A DNA stretch of 64,000 nucleotides from Chryseobacterium mucoviscidosis (GCF_002177115.1 NZ_MVAG01000084.1:1-64000); one strand, 5' to 3'. Shown: positions 29,584 to 39,332, numbered from the stretch's first letter. Numbers and translations: made by a program. Notes: a model not told the origin generated them from the letters alone.

Positions 29584-30009
29584 TTACTTATTTCCTCTAC
29601 TGGAGTGATAAGCTTCATTATTAGGATTCATTTGGTTAGCATGATTATCTAGCTCAGCCTTTGAATATCCACTGTTTCCTCCCGTATTTTGCCAATTATC
29701 AGGTCTTTCATTATACCCTCTACTTCTCCAATAGGCATTGTTGTTTGAATTCATTTGATTAGAACGATTGTTGATATTAGCTTTGGAATATCCCGAAACT
29801 TGATTATCAAAACTATAATCTTTGTCATCACGATACGTGTCTGAATTATAATTAAATTTATTTGACGTCTGATGATAATTTTTAAAATTCACTTCAGAAT
29901 CAGTCAGTTTATCATATAATCTTTTAGCCCGACCATCTTTTATAGGAGAAATGATAAAATGCCCGACGAACATACCGGCAAAAAAAATTGCGCTTTTTGA
30001 AATTTTCAT
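29584..30009 (-). CDS. Hypothetical protein with a repeated NQMNxNNxAYxxSRG motif
   Basis: About 141 aa from MKISKSAIFFAGMFVGHFII, a hydrophobic N-terminus that may be a signal anchor. The C-terminal part contains the same ~26-residue unit twice: GYSKANINNRSNQMN..NNAYWRSRG and GYSKAELDNHANQMN..NEAYHSSRG. Similar Asn-rich ANQxNPNxxxY units occur in many unrelated bacterial proteins; I know no established function. Located between the YceI gene and radA, on the minus strand. Confidence 0.7.
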   Translation of the reverse strand: MKISKSAIFFAGMFVGHFIISPIKDGRAKRLYDKLTDSEVNFKNYHQTSNKFNYNSDTYRDDKDYSFDNQVSGYSKANINNRSNQMNSNNNAYWRSRGYNERPDNWQNTGGNSGYSKAELDNHANQMNPNNEAYHSSRGNK

Positions 30010-30079
30010 GGTTAAATTTTTAAACAAATTTAAAATTTTATCTTATTGACACTTAAAAAATATTTCAGAACTTCGCAGT

Positions 30080-31432
30080 ATGGCAAAACTCAAAACAGCA
30101 TATTTCTGTCAGAACTGCGGAACCCAGTATTCCCAATGGATGGGACAATGCAAAAACTGCGGACAGTGGAATACCTTGGTGGAAGAAGTGGTGGAAAAAA
30201 CAACTTCACACAAAACGCCGCCTTTTTCAAAGACCAAACAGCACGTCATCAATATCGTTGAAGTTGAAACCAATGAAGAACCGAGAATAAAAACACCTTC
30301 CGAAGAACTCAACAGGGTTTTGGGAGGCGGAATTGTCTTAGGATCTGTCACCCTGATCGGCGGAGAACCGGGAATCGGTAAGTCTACCCTGCTTCTTCAA
30401 CTCGCTCTGAAAATGAAGAAAAAAGTTTTCTATGTTTCGGGGGAAGAAAGTGCTTCTCAAATTAAAATGAGAGCCGACCGTCTGACTGATATCCAAAATC
30501 CCAACTGCTTTTTGTTTACAGAAACCAATCTGGAAAAAATTCTTCATGAAGCTAAAAAACTGGAGCCCGACTTTGTGATTATCGATTCCATTCAGACATT
30601 GCAGTCACAGCTCATTGAAAGTTCGCCGGGAACGGTTTCCCAGATCCGCGAATGTTCCAATGAGATTATTAAATACGCCAAAGAAAACAATGTTCCTGTG
30701 TTTTTGGTAGGTCACATCACGAAAGACGGACAAATTGCCGGTCCGAAAGTACTGGAACACATGGTAGATGTGGTTTTGAATTTCGATGGTGACAGAAATC
30801 ACCTTTTCAGATTATTGAGAGCCAACAAAAACCGTTTCGGATCCACTTCCGAGATCGGGATTTATGAAATGATTTCTCAGGGTTTAAAGGAAATTAAAAA
30901 TCCATCGGAAATTTTAATCACCAAAAAATTTGAAGAACTTTCCGGAAATTCGGTGGCGGTAACTTTGGAAGGAAACCGTCCGATGCTGTTGGAAATTCAA
31001 GCTTTGGTGAGTACCGCAGTTTACGGAACACCGCAGAGAAGTTCCACCGGTTTTGATGCCAAAAGACTGAATATGCTTCTTGCGGTTCTGGAAAAAAGAG
31101 CAGGTTTTCAACTCGGAGCAAAAGACGTTTTCTTAAATATTACCGGAGGCATAAAAACCGATGATCCGGCTTTAGATTTAGCGGTTGTCGCTTCCATTCT
31201 TTCATCCAATGAAGACATTGCGATTTCCGAACATTATTGTTTTGCGGGAGAAATTGGTTTAAGCGGCGAAATACGTCCGATTGCACAGGCGGAACAAAGA
31301 ATTACCGAAGCGGAAAAATTGGGCTACGAAAAGATTTTCATTTCTAATTTAAATAAACTTCCGAAGAAAAAATTCGGGATTAAAATAGAAGAAGTAAGCA
31401 AAATAGAGGATTTTCACGAGAGGTTATTTTAA
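30080..31432 (+). CDS. radA: DNA repair protein RadA (Sms)
   Basis: RecA-related ATPase that drives branch migration during recombinational repair. 450 aa: N-terminal four-cysteine zinc finger (CQNCGTQYSQWMGQCKNCGQ), Walker A GGEPGIGKST, the RadA-specific KNRFGS motif, and a C-terminal Lon-like domain. It is followed after 20 nt by a methyltransferase gene and may lead that operon. Confidence 0.95.
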   Translation: MAKLKTAYFCQNCGTQYSQWMGQCKNCGQWNTLVEEVVEKTTSHKTPPFSKTKQHVINIVEVETNEEPRIKTPSEELNRVLGGGIVLGSVTLIGGEPGIGKSTLLLQLALKMKKKVFYVSGEESASQIKMRADRLTDIQNPNCFLFTETNLEKILHEAKKLEPDFVIIDSIQTLQSQLIESSPGTVSQIRECSNEIIKYAKENNVPVFLVGHITKDGQIAGPKVLEHMVDVVLNFDGDRNHLFRLLRANKNRFGSTSEIGIYEMISQGLKEIKNPSEILITKKFEELSGNSVAVTLEGNRPMLLEIQALVSTAVYGTPQRSSTGFDAKRLNMLLAVLEKRAGFQLGAKDVFLNITGGIKTDDPALDLAVVASILSSNEDIAISEHYCFAGEIGLSGEIRPIAQAEQRITEAEKLGYEKIFISNLNKLPKKKFGIKIEEVSKIEDFHERLF

Positions 31433-31452
31433 TTAAAAACACAAAATATTAA

Positions 31453-32124
31453 ATGATGAAAACCAGCATTCTCAATTACTATAATCATCTTGCAAAAACC
31501 TATGACGAAAACCGTTTCGGGAATTCCTACGGAAAATATATTGATGAACAGGAAAGAGCTTTTTTAAATTCATTTTTTGGAAATAAAAGTTATTCAAAAG
31601 TTCTGGATTTAGGTTGCGGAACAGGAAGATTGCTGAATTTTGCCACTCACGGCGCAGATTTCAGTGAAGAAATGCTGAATATTGCCCGAAAAAAATATCC
31701 TGAAAAAATTTTAACCAAAGGAGAAATCTCAAAAATCCCTTTTGTGGATGAATTTGACTGTATTTTCTGTTTCCACGTCATTATGCATCAAAACAGAAAG
31801 GAAACAGAAGCTTTTTTAGATGAATGCTTTTCGAAATTAAACAAAAACGGAACTTTAATTTTCGATTATCCCACGAAAAACAGACGAAAAGTTGTTTCTC
31901 CACAGGAAGATTGGCACGCAGGAAACAGTTTTACACCCAAAGAAATTTCTGAATTATCCGGAAAACGATGGAAAATTAAAAATTCAACCGGAATTTTACT
32001 GTTCCCGATTCATAGAATTCCTAAAAGCCTAAGAAAATATTTTCTTCCGCTGGATATTTTGCTGTGTAAAACATTCCTGAAAAACAGGGCTTCTTATCAC
32101 ATTGTTGTTTTAGAAAAGATATGA
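31453..32124 (+). CDS. Class I SAM-dependent methyltransferase
   Basis: 223 aa with the SAM-binding motif VLDLGCGTGRLLNFA and the downstream GADFSEEMLNIARKKYP. The substrate is unknown. Starts ATGATG, so the exact first codon (31453 or 31456) is open. Its stop overlaps the start of the VanW gene (ATGA), so the two are translationally coupled; the pair may act together on a membrane or cell-wall substrate, but that is only inference. Confidence 0.85.
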   Translation: MMKTSILNYYNHLAKTYDENRFGNSYGKYIDEQERAFLNSFFGNKSYSKVLDLGCGTGRLLNFATHGADFSEEMLNIARKKYPEKILTKGEISKIPFVDEFDCIFCFHVIMHQNRKETEAFLDECFSKLNKNGTLIFDYPTKNRRKVVSPQEDWHAGNSFTPKEISELSGKRWKIKNSTGILLFPIHRIPKSLRKYFLPLDILLCKTFLKNRASYHIVVLEKI

Positions 32125-32828
32125 GACAGCAACTACGAAAACTCCTTCCACATGGTTTTAAACTGCAATGGAAATTATTGAGAAGATATATTAACGAAAG
32201 CAAAACCCAATATTCTTATCCGAAATATTACAGCTCAGAAAACATCGGAGAATATAAAATTGAGCTTCGGCAGGTCATAAAAAAAGGAGAATTTTATGAT
32301 AACAAACTTCATAATCTGAAGATTGTCGGAGAAAAAATCAACCATCTGATTATTCATCCCAACGAAGTTTTTTCTTTCTGGAAACTGATCGGAAAACCGA
32401 ATGAGAAAAATAATTTTAAAGAAGGGAGAAATTTAATTAAAAACAATATTTCGAGTGATTTTGGAGGCGGAATCTGTCAGTTTTCTTCAATTTTATACTT
32501 TTTAGCATTACAGTCAGGTTTAAAAATCCTTGAAAGATTTCCTCATTCCATAGACATTTATAAGGATCATGAACGTTTTACGCCTTTAGGTTCAGATTGT
32601 ACCGTGGTTTACGGCTACAAAGATTTACAGTTTCAGAATACGCTTTCGTTTCCGGTTCAGTTGCAATGTTTTGTGAATGATGAAGAACTTTATGTCTGTT
32701 TTCTTTCACCGGAAGAAATCGTTGTGAATACAATCAATTTTAACTATTCTGAAACAGAAAACGGAGTGTGGGTTGAAACTTTACAGAACGGTAAAGTTTT
32801 GCTTAAAAATTTCTATATTCGTTTATGA
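32121..32828 (+). CDS. VanW-family protein
   Basis: 235 aa. The VanW domain mark GGGICQFSSILYFLALQSGL followed by LERFPHS is clear, with a preceding IIHPNEVFSFWKLIGKP. VanW was named from a vancomycin-resistance cluster but its function is unknown, and most family members have nothing to do with resistance. No vanHAX-type genes are near. Overlaps both neighbours by 4 nt. Confidence 0.85.
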   Translation: MRQQLRKLLPHGFKLQWKLLRRYINESKTQYSYPKYYSSENIGEYKIELRQVIKKGEFYDNKLHNLKIVGEKINHLIIHPNEVFSFWKLIGKPNEKNNFKEGRNLIKNNISSDFGGGICQFSSILYFLALQSGLKILERFPHSIDIYKDHERFTPLGSDCTVVYGYKDLQFQNTLSFPVQLQCFVNDEELYVCFLSPEEIVVNTINFNYSETENGVWVETLQNGKVLLKNFYIRL

Positions 32829-33418
32829 ATTATTTGGCGCATTCCTTTCTTACTTTTACAGACGGACAGATTGTCGGTCAGTTTCTGGAAGATTTCATTA
32901 AAAACAGAGACCGCTATTCTTTTCCGAAAGATATTCAGGACGGGATCACTTTACACCGCGCTATTGATACTTTTACAGACGGTCATCCTGCCATTCATGA
33001 AGCAAAAAAAGTATTTGCACCTTTGGTAAGATTGTATGCCGGAGCTTTTGTGGATGTTTCTATGGATTATTTTGTAGCGAATGATTTAAGCCTGAATTCT
33101 CTGGAAGACTGGAAAAATCATTCCCGAAAAGTTTATCGTGTTTTAAATGAAAATTATGAATTTCTTCCTGAAAACTTCAGAATCATGCTTGAAAAAATGG
33201 AAGAAGGCGATTGGCTTTACAACTACCGCTTCGAGAAAAACATCGGCTACAGTATGAGAAACGTTTTGAACAAGGCAAAATATTTAAACATTGATATTCC
33301 CGTTCACGAAGCTTTTTTAAAGAATAAAGATTTTCTTCAGGAATGTTATGATGATTTTTTTCCTGATTTATTGGAACACGCCAAAGGAATCAATGCACTT
33401 TTACAGCTCGAAAATTAA
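32825..33418 (+). CDS. Acyl carrier protein phosphodiesterase (AcpH-like, DUF479)
   Basis: Predicted to remove the 4'-phosphopantetheine group from acyl carrier protein. 197 aa, family length. Conserved HD-fold marks are MNYLAHSFLT at the start, GQFLEDFIKN, GITLHRAIDTFTDGHP and FVDVSMDYFVANDL. Last gene of the radA-methyltransferase-VanW-AcpH cluster. Confidence 0.88.
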   Translation: MNYLAHSFLTFTDGQIVGQFLEDFIKNRDRYSFPKDIQDGITLHRAIDTFTDGHPAIHEAKKVFAPLVRLYAGAFVDVSMDYFVANDLSLNSLEDWKNHSRKVYRVLNENYEFLPENFRIMLEKMEEGDWLYNYRFEKNIGYSMRNVLNKAKYLNIDIPVHEAFLKNKDFLQECYDDFFPDLLEHAKGINALLQLEN

Positions 33419-33421
33419 TTT

Positions 33422-33922
33422 TTAAAACTGCTGAAACAAATAACGATTCGGATAGGTTAGTTTTTCACTTTTTCGGTTTCCGTTAACGATGATGTGAACA
33501 ATATTGATCTGATCGTCAAATAAGTTATACAGAAAACTTACTGCTGCTTCTACTTTTTTCGGGTTGTCTATTTTTTCAGATTCAAGGTAAATATTTACCG
33601 ATTCATGATCTTCTTCGTAACCTACATAATTAACATTCAGAAATTTATTATTGCCTTTTAGCTTAAAATATTCCGCGGAATAATTTTTAAGAGATTCGTT
33701 GAGCTGTGTTTTGAATTTCGGATCGTTGAAATGAAGCGATTTGCTGTATTTATTATTCAGTCCGTTTTCCAGATCATCCAGAAAAAAACGCCCTGTAATT
33801 TCAAACGTTTTAGATTTCTGGTTATAATTAATTTCTACAGAACCTACATGATAAGGATGTTTTGCCTTTGTAAAAGAGAAAAATATAATTAAAACGGTAA
33901 AGAAGAAAAACAGTTTTTTCAT
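33422..33922 (-). CDS. DUF6702-like exported protein
   Basis: 166 aa with an N-terminal hydrophobic signal (MKKLFFFFTVLIIFFSFTKA) and a mature start KHPYHVGSVEINYN that I recall from DUF6702 proteins. In other Flavobacteria such genes sit near HupE/UreJ and M1-peptidase genes, as here (34518 and 35165). Function unknown. The start overlaps the toxin stop codon by 4 nt, so it may be read from the same transcript. Confidence 0.7.
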   Translation of the reverse strand: MKKLFFFFTVLIIFFSFTKAKHPYHVGSVEINYNQKSKTFEITGRFFLDDLENGLNNKYSKSLHFNDPKFKTQLNESLKNYSAEYFKLKGNNKFLNVNYVGYEEDHESVNIYLESEKIDNPKKVEAAVSFLYNLFDDQINIVHIIVNGNRKSEKLTYPNRYLFQQF

Positions 33923-34221
33923 TGTAATAAATCAAGGATTTTTTGTGGATCTTGTCGCATATCGAAGAACAGTAGAACTTTAATTTTAGTCTCGCTTTCT
34001 TTTCGGAAGAACATTCTTACGTGTTTTTTGCCGATTAATGCTGAACGGATGTCTTTAGAATATTTTTGAAAAAGTAGGAATTTACCTTCCTTCAATTGAT
34101 TTGTTACTTTTTCTGCTTCATCTATAAAAATCCCCATCTCTTTCTCAGTCCACGTTTGGGAGAGAAACTCAAGAATATTTTCATAACTCCGGCTGGCTAC
34201 TTTCGAGAATATAATTCGCAC
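33919..34221 (-). CDS. RelE/ParE-superfamily toxin
   Basis: 100 aa. RelE/ParE fold marks: MRIIFSKVASRSYENILEFL, then ...KYSKDIRSALIGKKHVRMFFRKESETKIKVLLFFDMRQDPQK, a typical beta-sheet core and C-terminal DxRQDP. Members are mRNA interferases or gyrase inhibitors; which one cannot be told. It overlaps the upstream small gene (34197-34448) by 25 nt, the usual antitoxin-toxin order. Confidence 0.8.
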   Translation of the reverse strand: MRIIFSKVASRSYENILEFLSQTWTEKEMGIFIDEAEKVTNQLKEGKFLLFQKYSKDIRSALIGKKHVRMFFRKESETKIKVLLFFDMRQDPQKILDLLQ

Positions 34222-34448
34222 GCTTTTTTTCTTGCATATGAAAAAAACTCCTCTTCTGAAATCATGTCTTTTTCCTCAAGGCTGTCTGCATAATCTGCCA
34301 GTTTATCTATAAACCATTTTGGCGTTCCGTCTTCATAAAATTCTTCCTCTTCTTTTACAGAAACAGATTTCACACCTTTTATTTTCTCTAAAAGTTGTTT
34401 GATAAAGACAAAATCTTCAGCATTTTCTAATTCTATATTAACAAGCAT
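34197..34448 (-). CDS. Probable antitoxin partner
   Basis: 83 aa, acidic, with DGTPKWFIDKLADYADSLEEKDMISEEEFFSYARKK in its C-terminal half, the kind of helical tail that wraps a ParE/RelE toxin. No recognised DNA-binding domain at the N-terminus. Called an antitoxin from position and overlap with the toxin gene. A minus-strand TAACTTTG at 34466-34473 could be its -7 box. Confidence 0.65.
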   Translation of the reverse strand: MLVNIELENAEDFVFIKQLLEKIKGVKSVSVKEEEEFYEDGTPKWFIDKLADYADSLEEKDMISEEEFFSYARKKACELYSRK

Positions 34449-34517
34449 ACCATTGAATTTTATAACAAAGTTAAAATAAATTTTGTATCATCGCGTTTCA
34501 AAAATAATATTGGAAAA

Positions 34518-35096
34518 ATGCAGGATTTTTTATTCTATCTGAACCTCGGCTGGGAACACATTATTTCTTTGGATGCACTCGATCATCAGCTTTTTGTTCT
34601 GGCTTTAATTGCGGTATATTCTTTTAGCGATCTAAAGAAAGTTTTAATTCTTGTCACCGCTTTCACCATCGGTCATTCGATTACTTTGGCATTAAGCACT
34701 TTTGACATTATAAGAATCAATTCAGACTGGGTAGAATTTCTCATTCCGCTAACGATTGTTTTAACTTCGCTGAATAATATTCTCATCCGAAATAAAAAAC
34801 AGTCTCAGAATAACGCCAATTATTATTTAGCCTTAATTTTTGGATTGATCCACGGAATGGGCTTTGCGAATACCGCAAGAGTGATGATTGCTAAAAGCCA
34901 GAGTATTGCCATTCCTCTTTTAGGCTTCAATATCGGTTTGGAATTGGGACAGATTGCGATTGTTTTCGGGATTTTAATGCTGCTCTTTATTTTGCTTAAA
35001 CTATTCAAAGTAAACCAGAAAGACTGGATTCTTTTTGTCTCTTCCGGCGTATTTGCTTTATCCTTAAAAATGACATTAGAAAGAATTCCTTTTTAA
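34518..35096 (+). CDS. HupE/UreJ-family membrane protein
   Basis: 192 aa, about six TM segments. Family marks: GWEHIISLDALDHQLFVLAL at the start and LIFGLIHGMGFA, GLELGQIAIV further on, with His and Asp residues that could bind a metal. Some relatives carry nickel or cobalt, but this branch sits next to M1 peptidases in Flavobacteria, with an unknown role. Single TA-rich promoter region shared with the divergent toxin pair. Confidence 0.85.
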   Translation: MQDFLFYLNLGWEHIISLDALDHQLFVLALIAVYSFSDLKKVLILVTAFTIGHSITLALSTFDIIRINSDWVEFLIPLTIVLTSLNNILIRNKKQSQNNANYYLALIFGLIHGMGFANTARVMIAKSQSIAIPLLGFNIGLELGQIAIVFGILMLLFILLKLFKVNQKDWILFVSSGVFALSLKMTLERIPF

Positions 35097-35132
35097 CGCT
35101 GAAACATTTTCAAATTTTCAGCTACTTATTAT

Positions 35133-35140
35133 TATATTTG
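35133..35140 (+). promoter_or_regulatory. Candidate -7 element of the M1 peptidase gene
   Basis: TATATTTG, 24 nt before the start at 35165. It also argues against the longer reading frame starting at 35138. Confidence 0.4.
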
Positions 35141-35164
35141 AAAATCTTTAAAACAATTTCGGTT

Positions 35165-37549
35165 ATGAAACTAAAAGTTGCCATACTTTCTCTTTCTGTA
35201 TTTGCGTATACAGGTTTCACCGCACAGAATATTCAGAATAATCCGGGAAGCAACCACGGAAATAAATTCGAACAGTTAGGAACCATTCTTCCTACGCCTA
35301 ATATCTACAGAACCGCTTCCGGAGCTCCCGGTCATGGCTATTGGCAAAACAGAGCCGATTACGAGATCAATGCTTACCTTGATGAAGACAAAAGAAATTT
35401 AAAAGGTTCTGAAACCATTACGTATTACAATAATTCTCCGGATGATCTGGATTATATCTGGCTTCAGCTTGATGAGAATCAACAGTCAACGGTAAAGAAA
35501 GCCGACTTTCCGTTCTCTTCTACCCTTCCGAAAGCAGCAACAGACCAACAGTTGAAAGCTTCTGAAGTTCCGGCAATTGATAATGGTTATGGAGTAAATC
35601 TTGAAAAAGTAACGGATGCTTCAGGAAATCCTTTGAAATATACCGTCAATAAAACCATGATGCGTATTGATCTTCCTAAAGTTCTGAAAAAAGGAGAAAA
35701 ACTGGTTTTCAAAGTAGACTGGAATTACAATATCCCGAACCGAATGAAAATGGGTGGTCGTGGCGGTTACGAAAACTTCCCTGAAGAAGGAAACGATCTT
35801 TACACCATGACGCAATGGTATCCGAGAATGTGTGTATACAGCGATTTCCACGGATGGCAGAATCATCAGTTTACAGGAAGAGGAGAATTTGCTCTGGTTT
35901 TCGGAAATTTTAAAGTTTCGATGAATGTTCCCGCAGATCATGTTGTGGGTGGAACCGGAGAATGTAAAAACTACGATCAGGTTTTAACATCTGAGCAATT
36001 GGCAAGATATAACAAGTCTAAAACTTCTACTGAACCTGTAGAAATCGTGACTCTGGATGAAGCTAAAAAAGCAGAGAAAAATCATTCCAAGCAGAGAAAA
36101 ACATGGACTTTTGAAGCAAATGACGTGAGAGATTTCGCATGGACTTCATCAAGAAAATTTGTGTGGGACGGAATGGGCGTTACGATTCCTGAAAACAACA
36201 ATAAAGTAATGGCAATGAGCTTTTATCCTAAAGAAGCTTATGGATTATACAGAAAATATTCAACCAAAGCAGTTGCGCATACTATCAAAACCTATTCAGA
36301 ATTCACCATTCCTTATCCATATCCTGTTGCGCAGTCTGTAGAAGCAGCAAACGGAATGGAATATCCGATGATCTGCTTCAATTACGGAAGAACGGAAAAA
36401 GACGGAACCTATTCCGAAGGAATTAAAAACGGAATGTTGGGCGTTGTGATTCACGAGGTGGGACATAATTTCTTCCCGATGATCATTAATTCAGACGAAA
36501 GACAATGGAGCTGGATGGACGAAGGATTAAACACTTTCGTGGAATATCTTACCGAAGAAAAATGGGATAATAAATTCCCGTCAAAAAGAGGTCCGGCGTG
36601 GACAATTGTGGATTACATGAAACTTCCGAAAGATCAGTTGGAGCCGATTATGAGCAATTCTGAAAACATTATTCAGTTTGGTCCGAACGCGTATTCCAAA
36701 CCGGCAACCGGATTGAATATTCTTCGTGAAACGATCATGGGAAGAGAACTTTTTGATAAAGCTTTTAAAACCTATGCGAAAAGATGGGCTTTCAGACATC
36801 CTGAACCTGCAGATTTTTTTAGAACGATGGAAGACGCAAGCGGTGAAGATCTGGATTGGTTCTGGAGAGGCTGGTTCTATGGAACTGATCCTGTAGATAT
36901 CGCGATTGATAAAGTGACGATTGCAACTCCGGATTTGAATACTGCTCCAAGAGAAGCCAAAGAAAATAAATATAAAGTTGATAAACCGGCTCTGAATGAA
37001 TTTGAAGATATTTCAAAAATCAGAAACAGAGAAGATAAAAACATTACTTTCTATGTAGACAAAGACAAGGAAGCTCAGGATTTCTATTACAGATACGACA
37101 GAGGTCAGGAAAAAGTGGATAACAACAAAGAATACACTTCCAAATTCGACGGAACCGAACCTTTAACGCAGAAAGAAAAAGATAAATTTAAAAATCTTAC
37201 CGCTTATCAATTTGATTTCGTTAACAAAGGAGGTTTGGTAATGCCGATTATTTTAGAATTTACTTTTGAGGACGGAACAAAACTTACCGACAAATCTTCT
37301 GCACAGATCTGGAGAATGAACGAGCAGAAAGTTTCTAAAACGTATTATTTTGAAAAGAAACTGAAATCTGTTCAGCTAGATCCGATGAGAGAAACTGCCG
37401 ATATTGATACTTCCAATAATTTCTGGAGCAACGACGGCGGAACAGCACAGGTTTCCAAATTCGATCTATTTAAACAGAAAGAAGCAGGAAATGCAAGAGG
37501 CGCTTCTAACGGAAAAGTAAACCCGATGCAGGCTGCAGGGAAAAAATAA
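35165..37549 (+). CDS. M1-family zinc metallopeptidase
   Basis: Exported aminopeptidase-like enzyme, about 794 aa from MKLKVAILSLSVFAYTGFTA (signal peptide). The gluzincin site HEVGH, followed 18 residues later by the third ligand Glu in WSWMDEGLNTF, is intact, and the GMEYP motif upstream matches the GxMEN-like exopeptidase loop. The last ~200 residues, rich in Lys/Asp, do not belong to the catalytic core. Follows the HupE/UreJ gene. Confidence 0.92.
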   Translation: MKLKVAILSLSVFAYTGFTAQNIQNNPGSNHGNKFEQLGTILPTPNIYRTASGAPGHGYWQNRADYEINAYLDEDKRNLKGSETITYYNNSPDDLDYIWLQLDENQQSTVKKADFPFSSTLPKAATDQQLKASEVPAIDNGYGVNLEKVTDASGNPLKYTVNKTMMRIDLPKVLKKGEKLVFKVDWNYNIPNRMKMGGRGGYENFPEEGNDLYTMTQWYPRMCVYSDFHGWQNHQFTGRGEFALVFGNFKVSMNVPADHVVGGTGECKNYDQVLTSEQLARYNKSKTSTEPVEIVTLDEAKKAEKNHSKQRKTWTFEANDVRDFAWTSSRKFVWDGMGVTIPENNNKVMAMSFYPKEAYGLYRKYSTKAVAHTIKTYSEFTIPYPYPVAQSVEAANGMEYPMICFNYGRTEKDGTYSEGIKNGMLGVVIHEVGHNFFPMIINSDERQWSWMDEGLNTFVEYLTEEKWDNKFPSKRGPAWTIVDYMKLPKDQLEPIMSNSENIIQFGPNAYSKPATGLNILRETIMGRELFDKAFKTYAKRWAFRHPEPADFFRTMEDASGEDLDWFWRGWFYGTDPVDIAIDKVTIATPDLNTAPREAKENKYKVDKPALNEFEDISKIRNREDKNITFYVDKDKEAQDFYYRYDRGQEKVDNNKEYTSKFDGTEPLTQKEKDKFKNLTAYQFDFVNKGGLVMPIILEFTFEDGTKLTDKSSAQIWRMNEQKVSKTYYFEKKLKSVQLDPMRETADIDTSNNFWSNDGGTAQVSKFDLFKQKEAGNARGASNGKVNPMQAAGKK

Positions 37550-37603
37550 GCCGAAAAGTTCTGTAACTTTTACATAAAGGGCACTACTTATTATTAAAAA
37601 ATC

Positions 37604-38326
37604 ATGAGACTATTTCTGATCCTTTTAATAATGAGCAGTGCCCAATTTTTTGCTCAGAAAACCATTGTTCCAAGTAATGTAAAACTCGAATCGCAATACA
37701 TTAAAGATGAAATTTCCGATGCAGTATGGTACGCCGAAAAAGGTGATCAGAAAATGGAAATCGGAAAAATAACCTCTGAGGTAAAAAAGTTAGACAAAAA
37801 CAGACTTCTTCTTAAAACTACGGTAAAGATGAATCAGGCTCCGGACAAACCATGGACGGATTCTACGGTGGTTAGAATTTCAGATTTTCAGCCGATGTAT
37901 CATTCTTCCTACAATATGATGAGAGACATGGTGATTAAGTTTGAAAAAAATAAAGCAACAGGATATTATTTCGATAAAAAAACACAGAAAAAAGACATTA
38001 TCGACGAAAAAATTTCTACTGAATATTTTGACAGCAATGCGTATCCCGCAATCATAAGATTTATGCCTTTAAAAGAAAATATATCCGCAGAAATGCCGAT
38101 TTTCGATTATAATCCGGCTGCTAAAAAAGGCGTTATAAAAGCCTATGTGGAAAATATAATCAAAGGAGATCTTAACGGTAATAAAGTCTGGATCGTAAAA
38201 ACAACAGATGATATTCAGGACAGAAAGTCCGTCGTTACTTACTACATTGATACTTCAACAAGGAAGGTTTTAAAACAGGAAATAGATTCCGACGGAAGAA
38301 AAATGGTTATGGAATCTGTGAAATAA
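37604..38326 (+). CDS. Exported hypothetical protein
   Basis: 240 aa with a signal peptide (MRLFLILLIMSSAQFFAQ). The mature part is mostly predicted beta-strand (VWYAEKGDQKMEIGKI, VVRISDFQPMYHSS, KVWIVKTTDDIQDRKSVVTYYIDTSTRKVLKQE), the plan of DUF3108-like periplasmic proteins, but I cannot assign a family with certainty. Lies 54 nt after the M1 peptidase, same strand, and may share its transcript. Confidence 0.7.
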   Translation: MRLFLILLIMSSAQFFAQKTIVPSNVKLESQYIKDEISDAVWYAEKGDQKMEIGKITSEVKKLDKNRLLLKTTVKMNQAPDKPWTDSTVVRISDFQPMYHSSYNMMRDMVIKFEKNKATGYYFDKKTQKKDIIDEKISTEYFDSNAYPAIIRFMPLKENISAEMPIFDYNPAAKKGVIKAYVENIIKGDLNGNKVWIVKTTDDIQDRKSVVTYYIDTSTRKVLKQEIDSDGRKMVMESVK

Positions 38327-38404
38327 AAAGATTATTCTTTAAAAGTATTCAGAATCTGGATACTTTTTTTAGATTTGCACCTGATAAAAAACTTTAAAAT
38401 ATCC

Positions 38405-39292
38405 ATGAAAAAACTTAGCCTTTTATTGGTGTTTATTCTTTCAGCACAAAACTTTTTTGCACAATCTCTACAATTTTATACAGGAAAAAGGGATTTCCTT
38501 CCCATAGAAATTCTAATGGAAGACGGCAGTACGAAAAAAGGATTTGCACAAGACTTTATGCTTCCTGATGTTGCAACATTCAGTTTCATGGGAAAAGGAC
38601 CTAAATATGCCAATTTAGACAGAAAAGAAGTAAAATTTAAATCTTCAAAAAGCGATACCCAAGTACAATTAATCCCTGTTTCTGATATTAAAAGTTTATT
38701 GTATACAAATGAAGAAACCCAGGAGCAATTTCAACTGGACAAACGCCTGGTAAAAGAAATCAACAAAGATCAGGAACTGGAATCCGAAGGAAAAGTACTG
38801 ATGCTTCCTTTGATGGAAAAAGGACTGATAAATCTTTATGGTTACAGAAGCATGATGTGCAAGGCAGATTTTGGAAATAATTATTCCGCAGCTTCCAATG
38901 GAAACGAAAACGATTGTCAGTTAACTTATGTAATGGTTTATTTAAGCAAACCAGACGACACCGTTGCCATTGCGCCGGTAGATTATCCTTCATTAAGTCC
39001 CTTAGATTTATTTAATCTTAAAACATTATACAAGAAATTCTATACAGCCTATGAAATAGTAGGAGCAGACTGTCCTGAGTTTCTGAAAAAAGTAGATGAA
39101 GCAAGACAGAACGATTATTTTTCCAATAAAACTTTTAAGGAAAAGAAAAGAGCAACAGATGACGAAAGAAAAGCAGCACTTAAAGGTAAAAGAGGAGCTG
39201 AAGCATCAAAAATAAATATGAAATATAAATCAGCAATATACACTGATATCTATAAAAAACTGATCGACGATTACGAAGATTCTTGTCATTAA
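38405..39292 (+). CDS. Exported hypothetical protein
   Basis: About 295 aa from MKKLSLLLVFILSAQNFFAQ, a clean signal peptide; the ORF opens 30 nt earlier but without signal character. The mature protein has two cysteines near YRSMMCKADFG..NDCQLTYVMVYL and one near VGADCPEFLKKV, and a Lys-rich C-terminus. No family recognised. Closed by a strong terminator. Confidence 0.7.
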   Translation: MKKLSLLLVFILSAQNFFAQSLQFYTGKRDFLPIEILMEDGSTKKGFAQDFMLPDVATFSFMGKGPKYANLDRKEVKFKSSKSDTQVQLIPVSDIKSLLYTNEETQEQFQLDKRLVKEINKDQELESEGKVLMLPLMEKGLINLYGYRSMMCKADFGNNYSAASNGNENDCQLTYVMVYLSKPDDTVAIAPVDYPSLSPLDLFNLKTLYKKFYTAYEIVGADCPEFLKKVDEARQNDYFSNKTFKEKKRATDDERKAALKGKRGAEASKINMKYKSAIYTDIYKKLIDDYEDSCH

Positions 39293-39298
39293 TAAAAT

Positions 39299-39332
39299 AC
39301 AAGTCACCTCATTTTTGAAGTGACTTTTTTTC
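39299..39332 (+). terminator. Terminator after the 38405-39292 gene
   Basis: AAGTCAC (39301-39307) with GTGACTT (39320-39326) and a run of T. Confidence 0.85.

Noticed and set aside
32121..32828. Vancomycin resistance from the VanW domain
   Set aside because: VanW alone does not confer resistance and no vanHAX-like genes are near.
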